A DNA stretch of 64,000 nt from Arcanobacterium pinnipediorum (GCF_023973165.1 NZ_CP099547.1:1550001-1614000); one strand, 5' to 3'. Positions 16,881 to 27,139 are shown, numbered from the stretch's first letter. The notes: a model not told the origin generated them from the sequence alone. A program made the numbers and translations.

Positions 16881-17939
16881 TCAGCTTTGTGGTGATTGAG
16901 AGTCAAAATACCCCTCAACAAATAATTGCGCGGCGTCTATACTACCAATTCCTTGCAAATCGGGAGAACCGAACGGCTCTATCCGATAGGCTTGCTCATC
17001 AACTTTCTTCAATGCCTCAGCGGTGGAGCGATCAACGAGGATCCCGCCAACTGGAGCCACTGAGCATAATCGTGAGGCAAGATTTACTTTGGGGCCAAAT
17101 ACATCCCCGAAGCGAGAGACTAAACCTCCCCATACCAACGATGCGCGCACCTGCGGCATTCCAGGAGTCTTATGGAGAGCTTGGACAATTTCGGCAACAA
17201 CAGTAGCGCCAATACGCAAATCATCGGCGATATACAACACTGCATCTCCGACGGTTTTAACTACCCGCGCTCCGTATGAAGAAATCACATCGCGAGAAGT
17301 GAACTCGAACGTCTGAATAAAATCGACCAACTGATGGGGTGAAAGTTCACCGGAACGTTGTGTAAATGAGACTAGGTCAACAAATCCCACGGCACGCATG
17401 AGAGGCATAGCGTCTGCTCCGTTATAAGACATGCCTTCGAGTTCGACTTCGGTTCTGCGCAAGAATGCCGCCAAATGCCGCCGCCACGCATACTTGGTTT
17501 GATAGACCAAGAATTGCTCGTAATCTTGAATGTGGTCAAGGACCCAATAGCGCGCCGAGACTTCGTCTAGCCCGAATCGGTTTTCTGCTTCCTCAACGAG
17601 TGCCTCATACTGCCATAGCACTATTCGATCAGCGAGGTGAGACTGGGCTCGGATGAGTGAGTTTTGGGTATCTTCATCCATCTTCCCACGCTCGATAAAG
17701 TCTTGGTGGGCTCGCATGACGTCAATATCATATTCGGTAAACAGCAGTGAATCGGCGTTATTGATGTACGGAAATCCCATTGCGCGCCAAAATCGGCGCA
17801 CGGAATCGACATCCATCCCAGCTAACTCCGCTGCTTGGCGCACTGCGTATTTCGGTGCACCACCAAGTAACCGTCGGGCATGTTTCTCGACGGTGGTAAG
17901 TTCATTTTCCCCTTGAGAATCTGGTGTGTTTTGCATCAC
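16881..17939 (-). CDS. Class III adenylate cyclase with N-terminal regulatory domain (Rv1264-like)
   Basis: Soluble cyclase expected to make cAMP. The N-terminal half (about 1-165) is helical and resembles the autoinhibitory, pH-sensing domain of mycobacterial Rv1264. The catalytic domain keeps the set of class III residues, numbered here from the GTG at 17945: D190 (GFVDLVSFT), K230 and D234 (VVKTVGDAV), D281 (GDVFG), N288 and R292 (VNLASRL). The start GTG 17939 is 7 nt after TAGAGT with no Shine-Dalgarno, suggesting a leaderless mRNA; ATG 17936 or GTG 17945 are alternatives. It is divergent from the DUF885 gene. Confidence 0.88.
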   Translation of the reverse strand: MMQNTPDSQGENELTTVEKHARRLLGGAPKYAVRQAAELAGMDVDSVRRFWRAMGFPYINNADSLLFTEYDIDVMRAHQDFIERGKMDEDTQNSLIRAQSHLADRIVLWQYEALVEEAENRFGLDEVSARYWVLDHIQDYEQFLVYQTKYAWRRHLAAFLRRTEVELEGMSYNGADAMPLMRAVGFVDLVSFTQRSGELSPHQLVDFIQTFEFTSRDVISSYGARVVKTVGDAVLYIADDLRIGATVVAEIVQALHKTPGMPQVRASLVWGGLVSRFGDVFGPKVNLASRLCSVAPVGGILVDRSTAEALKKVDEQAYRIEPFGSPDLQGIGSIDAAQLFVEGYFDSQSPQS

Positions 17940-17946
17940 ATCCACT

Positions 17947-18045
17947 ACTCTAGCAATTAATTCTGACTTTTAGAAGAGTTTTTCCAAAAATAGTACAACC
18001 ACATTAGGTTACTACTATTTTCTTAGGCGCGGGTGACGGTAGACT
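17947..18045. promoter_or_regulatory. Divergent leaderless-type promoters (cyclase / DUF885)
   Basis: Minus strand TAGAGT (17952-17947) lies 7 nt before the cyclase GTG at 17939. Plus strand TAGACT (18040-18045) lies 7 nt before the DUF885 ATG at 18053. No ribosome binding site and no convincing -35 is seen for either. The AT-rich middle of the gap shows nothing else clear. Confidence 0.5.
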
Positions 18046-18052
18046 AGAGACC

Positions 18053-19717
18053 ATGACACGAGAACTTTCACATATTGACCATCTAGCCAACACTTACAGC
18101 CAAAAAATACTTGACCACTCCCCAGAATCGGTAACATCTTTAGGCTTACCTGGCGCTGATGAATCAACCTACTCCGACTACTCCCCACAAGGATTGGAAC
18201 AGATAGCTGATCTGCAACGCTCCACGCTGAACGAACTTAGCCAGCTCGACCCCGTCGACGACGTCGATCGCGTAACCATCGCTGCCATGCGCGAGCGCAT
18301 CGGCCTGGATTTAGAATTACATGAGGCGCACGAATTTGGCGACATCAACAATATCGCCACCCCGCTACAAGGTATCGCAGAAATTTACGATCTGATGCCC
18401 AGCGCTACCGAAGCCGATTGGGAACTTATTACTGCCCGACTTCGTAACGTTCCCCAGGCTCTAAAGGGTTGGCAAGAAACCCTGGCATTGCGCACCCAAA
18501 CCGGTCCCGCACATGCACGCCGGCAAATCGAGTTAGCCATCGCAGAAGCTGAAGCTGTGGCAGGGCAATCTTCTGCCCTCGCCCGTCTTGGAGAGCGCGG
18601 CGCCCAGGCCGTTCCGCACTTGGCCGAACAACTCACCGCAGCTTCTACAGCCGCACGTCAGGCCTACAGTGAACTTTCACAATTCTTAGCAACCCACATC
18701 GCCCCTCATGGTGTAGCCGAGGATGCTTTTGGTCGCGAGCGCTACGAACGGCGTATCCGCCAGTTCGTAGGCGCACAACTTGATCTTGATGAAACCTATG
18801 AGTGGGGTGTGGCAGAATTAGCGCGCATCGTCGCAGAACAAACCGCTATCGCCGCTCAGCTCTACGGCCCCGGTGTGAGCGTGACCGAAGCTATGGAACG
18901 GCTCAATAACGATCCGGCACGTCAACTCCACGGCACAGACGCTCTCCAAGAGTGGATGCAAACCACCTCTGACCAAGCCGTAGCAGATCTCAGCGATACC
19001 CACTTTGATATTCCAACGCCGATGAAGACGATCGAGTGCATGATCGCACCTTCTGGCACTGGAGCAATCTACTACACTGGACCTTCTGACGATTTCTCCC
19101 GGCCTGGACGCATGTGGTGGTCGGTGCCAGCAGGTACTGAAACATTTACCACCTGGCAGGAAAAAACAACCGTCTACCATGAAGGAGTTCCCGGCCACCA
19201 CTTGCAAGTTGGATACACCACCTACTTGCGCGAACAACTCAATATGTGGCGTCGGAACTTCTGCTGGGTTTCTGGGCACGGAGAAGGCTGGGCCTTGTAC
19301 GCCGAAGGTCTCATGCGTGAACTCGGATACATGGATGAACCCGGAGACTATATGGGGGTTCTTGACGCCGAACGGCTACGCGCCTCACGCGTCGTCCTCG
19401 ATATTGGGGTTCATCTCCAAAAGCCCGCACCCGCCCAATACCACCACATTAGCCCGGTGTGGAACCGCGATGTAGCGTGGCAATTCCTCCAAGATAACGT
19501 TGCTATGGATCGATCTTTCTTGACCTTCGAACTCAACCGTTATCTAGGATGGGCTGGCCAGGCCCCGTCCTACAAGATCGGACACCGGATGTGGAAAGAA
19601 CTGCGCCGCGAGGCGGAACAACGTCACGGCTCAGCATTTAGCCTCAAAGATTGGCATACTCAGGCACTGTCCTTAGGATCGGTGGGTCTCGATGTTTTGC
19701 GCGAGGCGCTAGCATGA
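18053..19717 (+). CDS. DUF885 family zinc metallopeptidase
   Basis: Cytosolic M3-like metallopeptidase of the DUF885 family; substrates are generally unknown. The zinc motif is VYHEGVPGHHLQVGY near residue 380, the extended HExxxGHH pattern of this family. Downstream GEGWALYAEGLMRELGY carries the family third-ligand region. 554 aa is normal and the protein has no signal peptide. The ATG follows TAGACT by 7 nt. Its TGA overlaps the maf start as ATGA, so the two are cotranscribed. Confidence 0.88.
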   Translation: MTRELSHIDHLANTYSQKILDHSPESVTSLGLPGADESTYSDYSPQGLEQIADLQRSTLNELSQLDPVDDVDRVTIAAMRERIGLDLELHEAHEFGDINNIATPLQGIAEIYDLMPSATEADWELITARLRNVPQALKGWQETLALRTQTGPAHARRQIELAIAEAEAVAGQSSALARLGERGAQAVPHLAEQLTAASTAARQAYSELSQFLATHIAPHGVAEDAFGRERYERRIRQFVGAQLDLDETYEWGVAELARIVAEQTAIAAQLYGPGVSVTEAMERLNNDPARQLHGTDALQEWMQTTSDQAVADLSDTHFDIPTPMKTIECMIAPSGTGAIYYTGPSDDFSRPGRMWWSVPAGTETFTTWQEKTTVYHEGVPGHHLQVGYTTYLREQLNMWRRNFCWVSGHGEGWALYAEGLMRELGYMDEPGDYMGVLDAERLRASRVVLDIGVHLQKPAPAQYHHISPVWNRDVAWQFLQDNVAMDRSFLTFELNRYLGWAGQAPSYKIGHRMWKELRREAEQRHGSAFSLKDWHTQALSLGSVGLDVLREALA

Positions 19718-20373
19718 GAACTCTTCTCCTGGGTTCAGCTTCACCTGCTCGCAAGCAAACTCTGATAAATGCCGGGATTATTCCGCACGTCATGGTTGCA
19801 GATCTAGATGAAGAAGCATTAATTGAGGAGTATCGTAGCGCTCACCGCGAACTTTCAACGCGCGAGCTAGCCATCGCACAAGTCCAACTGCTTGCCAAGG
19901 CTAAAGCACACCAGATCTTCACAACTGCCAGCGAACTAGATCAAGCTAGTGATGTGATCGTGGGCTGTGATTCAATGCTTGAAATCGATGGCACAATCGT
20001 TGGCAAACCGCATACGCCTTCTATTGCCCGCCAGCGGCTGCGAGCTATGAGCGGCAACGTTGGTTACCTCCACACCGGCCACTGCGTGATAGATACACAC
20101 ACCGGCACAAGCGTGACGGGTGTATCTACGGCAACAGTACATATCGCGCATCTATCTGATGCTGATATTGAGGCATACATTGCCACCGGTGAACCCCTCC
20201 ATGTGGCTGGCTCATTCACAGTTGATGGTTTTGGCGGGCCATTCATTGAGCGTATCGAAGGTGACTACCACGGCATCGTTGGTATTTCGCTACCACTTTT
20301 ACGTTCCTTGCTAACAGAACTAGGATATTCCATCACCGAATTCTGGCACCTGCCTGAAAAATCTGCCCGATAA
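19714..20373 (+). CDS. maf: Maf family nucleotide pyrophosphatase
   Basis: Hydrolyses non-canonical or surplus nucleotides such as dTTP/UTP. Hallmarks: LLLGSASPARKQTL at the N-terminus, GCDSMLEIDGTIVGKP in the middle, and GEPLHVAGSFTVDGFGGPFIERIEGDYHGIVGISL near the C-terminus. The frame is open further upstream, but ATG 19714 matches the family start and overlaps the DUF885 stop as ATGA. 219 aa is typical. Confidence 0.93.
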   Translation: MRTLLLGSASPARKQTLINAGIIPHVMVADLDEEALIEEYRSAHRELSTRELAIAQVQLLAKAKAHQIFTTASELDQASDVIVGCDSMLEIDGTIVGKPHTPSIARQRLRAMSGNVGYLHTGHCVIDTHTGTSVTGVSTATVHIAHLSDADIEAYIATGEPLHVAGSFTVDGFGGPFIERIEGDYHGIVGISLPLLRSLLTELGYSITEFWHLPEKSAR

Positions 20374-20396
20374 TTCTCCGGCTATCTACCAAAATG

Positions 20397-20427
20397 TAGG
20401 GCCCAGACAACAATTGTCTGGGCCCTA
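20397..20427. terminator. Bidirectional terminator between maf and gltA
   Basis: Perfect 14-bp stem TAGGGCCCAGACAA / TTGTCTGGGCCCTA with a 3-nt loop, between convergent genes. GATTTTGC follows on the plus strand and ACATTTTGG on the minus strand. Confidence 0.88.
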
Positions 20428-20467
20428 GATTTTGCACTACGACTAGGGTTAGGATCCTAAGCCCAGG

Positions 20468-21799
20468 CTAGACTTGGTAATCGATTGGCTCCCGGAACCC
20501 GGAATAGGTTTTGGAACGCTCATTGAGTGCCACCCAATCACGCTCGCCAGCACCAATATAGACTTGGCGTGGTCGGCCGATGCGTTGCGTTGGATCATCA
20601 ACAAGCTCATGGTATTGCGCAATCCATCCCGGCAACCGCCCCAAAGCAAACAGCGGCGTAAACATCTTCGTTGGAAAGCCCATCGCCTTGTAAATCAGCC
20701 CGGTATAGAAATCAACATTTGGATACAGATTACGTGAAACGAAATACTCATCTTGCAACGCTATCTGTTCAAGCTCACGTGCCATATCGAACAATTCCTC
20801 ATCGCCATACAAGGCTCCCAGAATCTCATCGGCTAACTCTTTAACGATCTTGGCTCGAGGATCATAGTTCTTATACACGCGATGGCCAAATCCCATCAGT
20901 TTGACATTGTTCTTCTTGTCCTTAACCTGATTGACGAAGTCCTTAATCGGAGTTCCGGTTTCGCGCAGATGGTCAAGCATAGACAACACCGCCTCATTTG
21001 CTCCGCCATGCAACGGGCCAGATAGCGCCCCAACTCCGGCCGCAACCGAAGCATAAATATTGGCGTGCGCTGAACCAACCAAACGCACGGTCGACGTCGA
21101 ACAATTCTGTTCGTGATCGGCATGCAAAATAAACAACTTATCTAGTGCGTTGACGATGGTCGGATCCACGTCGTGGTTTTGATAGGGCAAGGCGAACGTC
21201 ATCCGAATAAAATCTTCAGTGTAGGACTTCGATGAATCTGGGTACAACAATGGTAGTCCGGTAGCACGCTTCGAAATATAGGCGATCATCGTCGGCAGTT
21301 TCGCTAACAGCAACACCGATGCGAGATTGCGTTGTTCTTTATCTTGCGGATCGAGCGTATCTTCATAATATGTTCCCAAGCCAGCAACCCCAGCTTGAAG
21401 AATAGACATCGGATGACCAGATGAAGGAAAGGCAGTAAAGAAAGACCGGAAATCCTCGTGCAACAACGTGTGGCGTTTAATCCGGCGCGTGAATTTCGAT
21501 AACGAATTAACGTCAGGTAGCTGACCATAAATCAACAGATAAGCTACCTCGAGGAAGGAACAATTAGCTGCTAGTTGTTCGATTGGATAACCGCGATATC
21601 GCAAAATACCGGCTTCACCATCGATATAGGTGATCTCCGATGCGCACGACGCGGTATTAGTAAACCCCGGATCTAACGTTACTGTTCCGGTGGTTGACAG
21701 GAGGGAATTGATTTTAAAGCCATCATTTCCAGACACTGCACGGACACGTTCGAGTTCAAGATCGTGACCATCCACACTCAAGCGGGCGTTGTTAGGCAT
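20468..21799 (-). CDS. gltA: Citrate synthase
   Basis: Condenses acetyl-CoA and oxaloacetate in the first TCA-cycle step. The protein has the GltA-type N-terminus (ITYIDGEAGILRYRGYPI), the catalytic His region GPLHGGANEAVLSML and GFGHRVYKNYDPRA, and the C-terminal LFALGRLPGWIAQYHE. 443 aa, as for the hexameric Gram-negative-like type seen in actinobacteria. AAGGAG precedes the ATG. With the icd gene at 43.6 kb it suggests at least the citrate-to-2-oxoglutarate branch. Confidence 0.97.
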   Translation of the reverse strand: MPNNARLSVDGHDLELERVRAVSGNDGFKINSLLSTTGTVTLDPGFTNTASCASEITYIDGEAGILRYRGYPIEQLAANCSFLEVAYLLIYGQLPDVNSLSKFTRRIKRHTLLHEDFRSFFTAFPSSGHPMSILQAGVAGLGTYYEDTLDPQDKEQRNLASVLLLAKLPTMIAYISKRATGLPLLYPDSSKSYTEDFIRMTFALPYQNHDVDPTIVNALDKLFILHADHEQNCSTSTVRLVGSAHANIYASVAAGVGALSGPLHGGANEAVLSMLDHLRETGTPIKDFVNQVKDKKNNVKLMGFGHRVYKNYDPRAKIVKELADEILGALYGDEELFDMARELEQIALQDEYFVSRNLYPNVDFYTGLIYKAMGFPTKMFTPLFALGRLPGWIAQYHELVDDPTQRIGRPRQVYIGAGERDWVALNERSKTYSGFREPIDYQV

Positions 21800-21911
21800 A
21801 ATGCGTCTCCTTCGCTATCTTCTTACCATTCATCATTGAAACGGTAGGATATAGACCACATTACAACATATTGAGCGAGATGTTTTGATATTGAGATAAC
21901 TTCGGGGTAAA

Positions 21912-21959
21912 AAGATCCCTAGGCCAGTGCGCTCATCTGCGCAAGAACCTAGGGATCTT
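21912..21959 (-). terminator. Terminator downstream of fdxA
   Basis: 12-bp stem AAGATCCCTAGG / CCTAGGGATCTT around a loop that contains a smaller TGCGC/GCGCA stem. On the minus strand TTTTTACCCC follows. It starts 6 nt past the fdxA stop. Confidence 0.75.
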
Positions 21960-21965
21960 CACTGA

Positions 21966-22289
21966 TTAATCGTTGACGCCTTCAGGTAAATCGGCAATGA
22001 TCGGATGATCTTTTGCAATCGGCCCTAACTTAGTGGCACCACCTGGGGAGCCCAAGTCATCGAAGAACTCCACATTCGCCCGATAGTATTCACTCCACTC
22101 TGCTGGCAAATCATCTTCGTAATAGATCGCCTCAGTCGGACACACTGGTTCACATGCACCACAATCAACGCATTCGTCTGGATGGATATATAACGTGCGC
22201 TCACCTTCATAGATGCAATCAACCGGACATTCATCAACGCATGCCCGATCTTTAACATCTACACATGGCAATGCGATTACGTACGTCAT
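21966..22289 (-). CDS. fdxA: Ferredoxin (7Fe-8S type)
   Basis: Electron carrier with two clusters. The first motif is CVDVKDRACVDECPVDC and the second CVDCGACEPVCP, the layout of actinobacterial FdxA with a [3Fe-4S] and a [4Fe-4S] cluster. 107 aa with an acidic C-terminal extension typical of the group. The start context (GAAAGAGGAACTC) is good. It lies after typA, a small membrane protein and the vanW gene on the same strand, close to a common actinobacterial order. Confidence 0.95.
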   Translation of the reverse strand: MTYVIALPCVDVKDRACVDECPVDCIYEGERTLYIHPDECVDCGACEPVCPTEAIYYEDDLPAEWSEYYRANVEFFDDLGSPGGATKLGPIAKDHPIIADLPEGVND

Positions 22290-22396
22290 GAGTTCCTCTT
22301 TCTATTCGTAGGCTGGTTCAATTATCTGCCTTGGGAGTGCATTTTGCCAATGGGCAATAGTCCCGCTCGCGATGGGAAAGCCAGCGAAGTCGCCAA

Positions 22397-24076
22397 TTAC
22401 TGGCACTGGACTTGCGGAAGCGTTTCATAGTTCACAGTATGCCGAGAGTCTTCAACTACCTCGCCGTGAAGCGATACGGTACGACCGACGTCGACGGAGA
22501 ATCCATCCTTCGAATACGACGAGGGCTCACAATCTGGTGCCGGATTAATCTCGGTTCCTGCTTTAACAAAACCATAAGGTTGGCCCTGGTGGATCTGCAC
22601 ATCGAAGTGCTTTGTGGACCACAGTCGTGTGGTGAGCTGGGACCCAGAAACAAAGGATTCAACCACCACACCATAGGGGATGGTGTTCTTCCATTTCACG
22701 AAGATCTGATCATACCAAATCGTTGATTCGAGCCCGCGCGGATAGCGATCATAGTAGACCGAGTGCGGTTGATGCGCCACATCTTCTAGCCCAGCTCGAT
22801 ACCCCACATTGAACACATTCGTTGCCAGCTGAGACAATCCGCCGCCTAGTGCCGTGGAAGGAAAACCATCAACAAGCACCCCTGAGGAGACAAATCCGCG
22901 CGATTCTTCCAACGGGCCGAGTGCAGTTTGCAAATCGAATGTTTCTCCCGGACGAACCAACGTATTTGTTACGTATCGTGAGCCGACGATCAGGTTCGTG
23001 GTACGAACTTGATCGGCAGTTAACGGCGTTGATATCTCTGAAACTACTTCCTTAATACCTAAGCTTTCGACGTCGGTAGTCGAAAGTTGCGCTTTAACTG
23101 CTTGGATTGGCACAACAACAGTTCGATTCTTCGTTTCAACGACGGCGGTGAGTCGCTTGGTAAACTCGCCAAGATCCACCCCTTCGCCATCTTGGGAGGG
23201 CTGGATATGGACGGCAGAGTTTTCAATAGTGACACTCGCATCTCGTGCCTGTGGCAAGACGCCAGGCAAGTTCGCCTCGATCAGGGCATTGAGCTTGTCG
23301 TTATTGACTACGATGGCAAATGCATCGCTTCGATTTTCAACAGTGAGAAGATCGGCAAGTTCTGGTCCGGAGACCTCGATATGGTGTTCTTTGACGTCGA
23401 GCGAAATAGGTTGGTCTACCAAAGGAGTTAGGAGATCGCGGGCGAAATTCTGCGCATCCTCAGTAGTTAACTGCGGGGCTTGTTTCACCGATGGCAACAC
23501 GATAACATCCGTGCCCGATAGCCACTGGTCAAGGAGTATGTCACCAGCTGATTCGGTGTCTAGTTGCAGGCCAGTACGTGATTCTACGATGTCTACTTGT
23601 GTTCCGGTCAGGGAAATAGTAGCGTCCGTAGCTGCTTGGGCGGTTTGTTCGGCCAAGGCAGTTAGAGCTTGGTCAAGTGCTGGCTGGGAGACCTGCACAA
23701 TTGCTTTATCATTGTTACCGCCGACGATATCGCGCCATAGTCGCACCGGGTTTAGTGAAAAACCAGTGTATTTTCCCAATGTTGCCTCATAGTCGATGCT
23801 TAAAGATAGCGGCGCGGGATCAATTGACATCGCTTCGGAGTCAATTTCTCGTATCGCGACGCTACGCGGCTGGGCCAGCAACGGTTCGAGCTGGGAGCTG
23901 AGCTTATCCCGGGCTTGGTCTTGGGTCAGTCCAGAGACATCAACACCAGAGATCTTTGTGTTGTTCGGGATATAGCCGGATAACGAGTAGGCTATACCAA
24001 GATAGAGCACAATGAACAGCACACCTAAACCCGGAAGAAATACTCGGGGCGACGTCAAAGCTAGTTTTCGTTGCAT
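22397..24076 (-). CDS. VanW family protein with peptidoglycan-binding-like domains
   Basis: Anchored extracytoplasmic protein likely acting on or binding the cell wall. One N-terminal membrane helix (VFLPGLGVLFIVLYLGIAYSL), two PG_binding_4-like repeats (ISGVDVSGLTQDQARDKL...) and a C-terminal VanW domain (NTLVRPGETFDLQTALGPL, GGGLSQLATNVFNVGYRAG, VYYDRYPRGLESTIWY). 559 aa. GAGGAA lies about 12 nt before the ATG. It follows the small membrane gene by 9 nt. VanW here does not imply vancomycin resistance; the precise function is unknown. Confidence 0.85.
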   Translation of the reverse strand: MQRKLALTSPRVFLPGLGVLFIVLYLGIAYSLSGYIPNNTKISGVDVSGLTQDQARDKLSSQLEPLLAQPRSVAIREIDSEAMSIDPAPLSLSIDYEATLGKYTGFSLNPVRLWRDIVGGNNDKAIVQVSQPALDQALTALAEQTAQAATDATISLTGTQVDIVESRTGLQLDTESAGDILLDQWLSGTDVIVLPSVKQAPQLTTEDAQNFARDLLTPLVDQPISLDVKEHHIEVSGPELADLLTVENRSDAFAIVVNNDKLNALIEANLPGVLPQARDASVTIENSAVHIQPSQDGEGVDLGEFTKRLTAVVETKNRTVVVPIQAVKAQLSTTDVESLGIKEVVSEISTPLTADQVRTTNLIVGSRYVTNTLVRPGETFDLQTALGPLEESRGFVSSGVLVDGFPSTALGGGLSQLATNVFNVGYRAGLEDVAHQPHSVYYDRYPRGLESTIWYDQIFVKWKNTIPYGVVVESFVSGSQLTTRLWSTKHFDVQIHQGQPYGFVKAGTEINPAPDCEPSSYSKDGFSVDVGRTVSLHGEVVEDSRHTVNYETLPQVQCQ

Positions 24077-24085
24077 CAGTGCTAC

Positions 24086-24475
24086 TCATTCCTCGTTTCG
24101 TGGTTCGCCTACGGTGCCAACCTGGCTCGCCGGCATAGCTGAGCGCGAAGAGATTTTTTCAATAAGAGGCGCGGTGATCAACGCGAGTGGAAGCAGTACC
24201 AACCACACATGGGTTGCCCACTGGTGATCGGTATATAGGGCAGTATCTGCAGAGCCGAAGAAGAGTAGCCAAATAGTAACTCCCAACGTGCTCAGCGCGT
24301 AAAAAACCCAACCAAGCACACCAGCTAGTCTGCTCACCAGCCAGGAACCACACGCAACCAGAGCACTTGCGATCACCAGTCCTATCCACGGTTGATCGAG
24401 CGGCCCGGAATAGGCCACCAGCGAAAGAGTCCCGGAAATCAGGCCAAGAACAATGCCAGCAAATATGCCCATCAT
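24086..24475 (-). CDS. Small four-helix membrane protein (DUF6113-like)
   Basis: 129 aa with four hydrophobic segments (GIFAGIVLGLISGTLSLVAY; PWIGLVIASALVACGSWL; LGWVFYALSTLGVTIWLLFF; THVWLVLLPLALITAPL) and a polar acidic tail. It starts 8 nt after typA and ends 9 nt before the vanW gene, so it is part of that operon. Actinobacterial typA neighbourhoods often hold such a gene; family assignment is tentative and function unknown. Confidence 0.65.
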   Translation of the reverse strand: MMGIFAGIVLGLISGTLSLVAYSGPLDQPWIGLVIASALVACGSWLVSRLAGVLGWVFYALSTLGVTIWLLFFGSADTALYTDHQWATHVWLVLLPLALITAPLIEKISSRSAMPASQVGTVGEPRNEE

Positions 24476-24483
24476 CGTCGATA

Positions 24484-26409
24484 TTAGTTTCCGTTAGAGC
24501 GCTTGCGTCGAGCTGCTTGGCGTAGACGTTCTGTTGTACTCAAAATGACTTTGCGTACCCGTACCACTTCAGGTGTAACCTCGATGCACTCATCTTCAGC
24601 AGCGAACTCGATACATTCTTCGAGAGTGAGCTTACGGCGTGCTTGCAAGGATTCGAATACGTCGGCGTTCGCAGAACGCATGTTCGTCATTTCTTTAGCT
24701 TTAACGACGTTGACTTCCATATCTTCGTTGCGGGAATTCTCACCAACGATTTGTCCTTCGTAGGTTTCCTCACCTGGATCTACAAAGAATGTGCCACGAT
24801 CTTCGAGGCGTTGCAATGAGAACGCAGTTACCTGGCCGGATCGATCCGAAACAAGAGAGCCAGTGTTGCGCGACTCGATTTCGCCAGCCCAGGGCGCATA
24901 ACCTTCCGAGATTGACGCTGCGATACCGGTGCCACGAGTCTGGGTCAAGAATTGGGTACGGAAACCGATCATGCCCCGAGAAGGCAGAACGAACTCCATT
25001 CGGACCCAGCCACTTCCATGATTGGACATCGTTTCCATCTGGCCTTTGCGGGCTGCCATGAGCTGGGTAACGGCACCAAGATGCTCTTCGGGGACGTCGA
25101 TAGTTGCGCGCTCCCAAGGTTCGTGGACAACGCCGTCGATAATACGCTTGACGACTTGTGGCTTTCCAACCGTAAGTTCAAATCCTTCGCGGCGCATAGT
25201 CTCAACGAGGATTGCGAGGGCAAGTTCGCCACGATCTTGAACTTCCCAAGCATCTGGGCGATCGGTAGGAAGCACTCGAATAGAGACGTTACCAACGAGT
25301 TCTTGAGCTAGGCGATCGCGAACTTGACGGGCGGTGAGTTTATGACCCTTGATCTTGCCCGCTAACGGCGAGGTATTGATACCAATGGTCATAGAAATTG
25401 CCGGATCGTCAATGTGGATACGTGGCTTTGGACGCGGATCGTCAAGATCGACGAGGGTTTGACCAATCATAATATTTGGCATACCTGCAACTGCGACGAT
25501 ATCGCCTGGACCAGCCACGGTTGCCGGTACCCTATCTAAACCTTGAGTACGCAACAGCTCAGTGATATGAACGCGTTCGATATCTGAATCTGGGCCGTTA
25601 GCTAAGCCCACCCAGGCGCCTTTCTTCAACTCACCTGAATAGACGCGCACGAGCGCTAAGCGTCCCAGGAAAGGCGAGGCGTCAAGGTTGGTAACTTGTG
25701 CAACCAAAGGAGCATCTGCTTCATAGGTGGGGGCTGGGATGTGTTCCAAGATTGCCCGGAACAGTGGCTCTAAATTCTCGTTGGCTGGAACTTGACCATC
25801 AGCTGGCTGAACTGTGTCTGCTCGTCCTGCTTTCGCTGCGGCATATATAACTGGAATATCCATTAAGCGCTCTAGGTCAAGATCGACCTCGTCGATATCG
25901 GCTGCTAGGTTCAAGAGCAAATCTTGAGCTTCTTCAACAACTTCGGAAATGCGCGCATCGGGTCGATCGACTTTGTTGATCACAGTGATCACTGGCAAAT
26001 TAGCCTCTAGGGCTTTGCGCAGCACAAAACGCGTTTGCGGCAACGGACCTTCGGAAGCATCGACGAGGAGAACCACGCCGTCAACCATTGACAGCCCGCG
26101 TTCGACTTCGCCAGAAAAATCGGCGTGGCCGGGGGTGTCGATGACGTTAATAATGACCCCTTCTGGTGCACCGAACTCAGCTGCCGATGGGCCGTGGTAG
26201 GTGATGGCAGTATTTTTAGCGAGAATGGTGATTCCCTTTTCACGCTCCAAATCGCCTGAGTCCATAACACGCTCGCCAGTTTTTTCAACAGTTGCGCGCG
26301 CGTCAAATGCGCCGCCTTGCCATAACATGCCGTCCACGAGAGTGGTCTTGCCGTGATCGACGTGTGCAACAATAGCAACATTTCGCAGATCAGCGCGTAC
26401 TTGAGTCAT
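24484..26409 (-). CDS. typA: Translational GTPase TypA/BipA
   Basis: Ribosome-associated GTPase involved in 50S assembly and stress responses. The G domain has G1 [16 protein letters not shown]3 DTPGHADF and G4 NKVDR, with the switch region [19 protein letters not shown]. Domains II, III, V and the BipA-specific C-terminus ([25 protein letters not shown]-like [20 protein letters not shown]) are all present. 641 aa. AAGGGACC precedes the ATG. It is first in an operon with the small membrane protein. Confidence 0.97.
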   Translation of the reverse strand: MTQVRADLRNVAIVAHVDHGKTTLVDGMLWQGGAFDARATVEKTGERVMDSGDLEREKGITILAKNTAITYHGPSAAEFGAPEGVIINVIDTPGHADFSGEVERGLSMVDGVVLLVDASEGPLPQTRFVLRKALEANLPVITVINKVDRPDARISEVVEEAQDLLLNLAADIDEVDLDLERLMDIPVIYAAAKAGRADTVQPADGQVPANENLEPLFRAILEHIPAPTYEADAPLVAQVTNLDASPFLGRLALVRVYSGELKKGAWVGLANGPDSDIERVHITELLRTQGLDRVPATVAGPGDIVAVAGMPNIMIGQTLVDLDDPRPKPRIHIDDPAISMTIGINTSPLAGKIKGHKLTARQVRDRLAQELVGNVSIRVLPTDRPDAWEVQDRGELALAILVETMRREGFELTVGKPQVVKRIIDGVVHEPWERATIDVPEEHLGAVTQLMAARKGQMETMSNHGSGWVRMEFVLPSRGMIGFRTQFLTQTRGTGIAASISEGYAPWAGEIESRNTGSLVSDRSGQVTAFSLQRLEDRGTFFVDPGEETYEGQIVGENSRNEDMEVNVVKAKEMTNMRSANADVFESLQARRKLTLEECIEFAAEDECIEVTPEVVRVRKVILSTTERLRQAARRKRSNGN

Positions 26410-26524
26410 AAAGGTCCCTTATCAAAAAATTAGTTAGATAGTCCAAGTTTACGCTGAATTCAGACCATACTTCGTCTAAAATCCAAGAAATGCGAGCGAT
26501 CGAACAACCTGAGACAATAGCATT

Positions 26525-27139
26525 ATGAACGTGATTATCCGTGGCGAAGGCGGGCATTTTTGGGCCTACCTTCTGTGGGCTTTCTCCGCACTTATCCTAA
26601 CTGCATCAACGATTAACGGCGGACTAGCAGAGTTTTTCTTTGCCCTACCACTGTGCTTATTCCTCAGCTTCATAGGCTGGGTCGGCTGGTGGAATCCGCG
26701 CCTAGAGGTCACCGCAGACGGCCTATATGTGACCAATATCTTCCGCGAACACCTCATCTCCTGGGCCGATTTCGCTGAAGCACAAAACCGTTGGGGTCTC
26801 TACATTTTCACCCGCTCGGAGAAGAAAATTCCGGTGTGGGCTTTGCCTAGCCGAGTCGGATTACTACATAACTCATGGCGGGACCGCAAAAAAGCCACCC
26901 CTGAGGCAATCGACTGGAAAGCCGCAGAATCACGCTCTTATGTGCTACCTGTAACTTTCGTCGCAGATTCGTTAAATATCCGCAATCACGCTATTCGCTC
27001 TGATGCCTCCCTGCGCCGTCGCCTCGCCCCGCATCTAAATGGATGGAAACCTGGCACGACGAGCCGATTGCTACCAGTGCCTATCATCGGCTCGCTAGCG
27101 TTGCTTATAGCAACAATTGCTATGTTTACCTGGCGCTAG
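26525..27139 (+). CDS. Membrane protein with a PH-like (bPH_6) domain
   Basis: 204 aa. Two N-terminal membrane helices (about 12-55), then a PH-like segment RLEVTADGLYVTNIFREHLISWADFAEA, and a final helix (LPVPIIGSLALLIATIAMFTW). Function unknown; such proteins are common in actinobacteria. It is monocistronic, divergent from typA and convergent with the ABC exporter pair. Confidence 0.75.
   Translation: MNVIIRGEGGHFWAYLLWAFSALILTASTINGGLAEFFFALPLCLFLSFIGWVGWWNPRLEVTADGLYVTNIFREHLISWADFAEAQNRWGLYIFTRSEKKIPVWALPSRVGLLHNSWRDRKKATPEAIDWKAAESRSYVLPVTFVADSLNIRNHAIRSDASLRRRLAPHLNGWKPGTTSRLLPVPIIGSLALLIATIAMFTWR

Noticed and set aside
22397..24076. Vancomycin resistance determinant
   Set aside because: VanW domains occur widely in wall-associated proteins and no vanHAX or vanRS genes are near.
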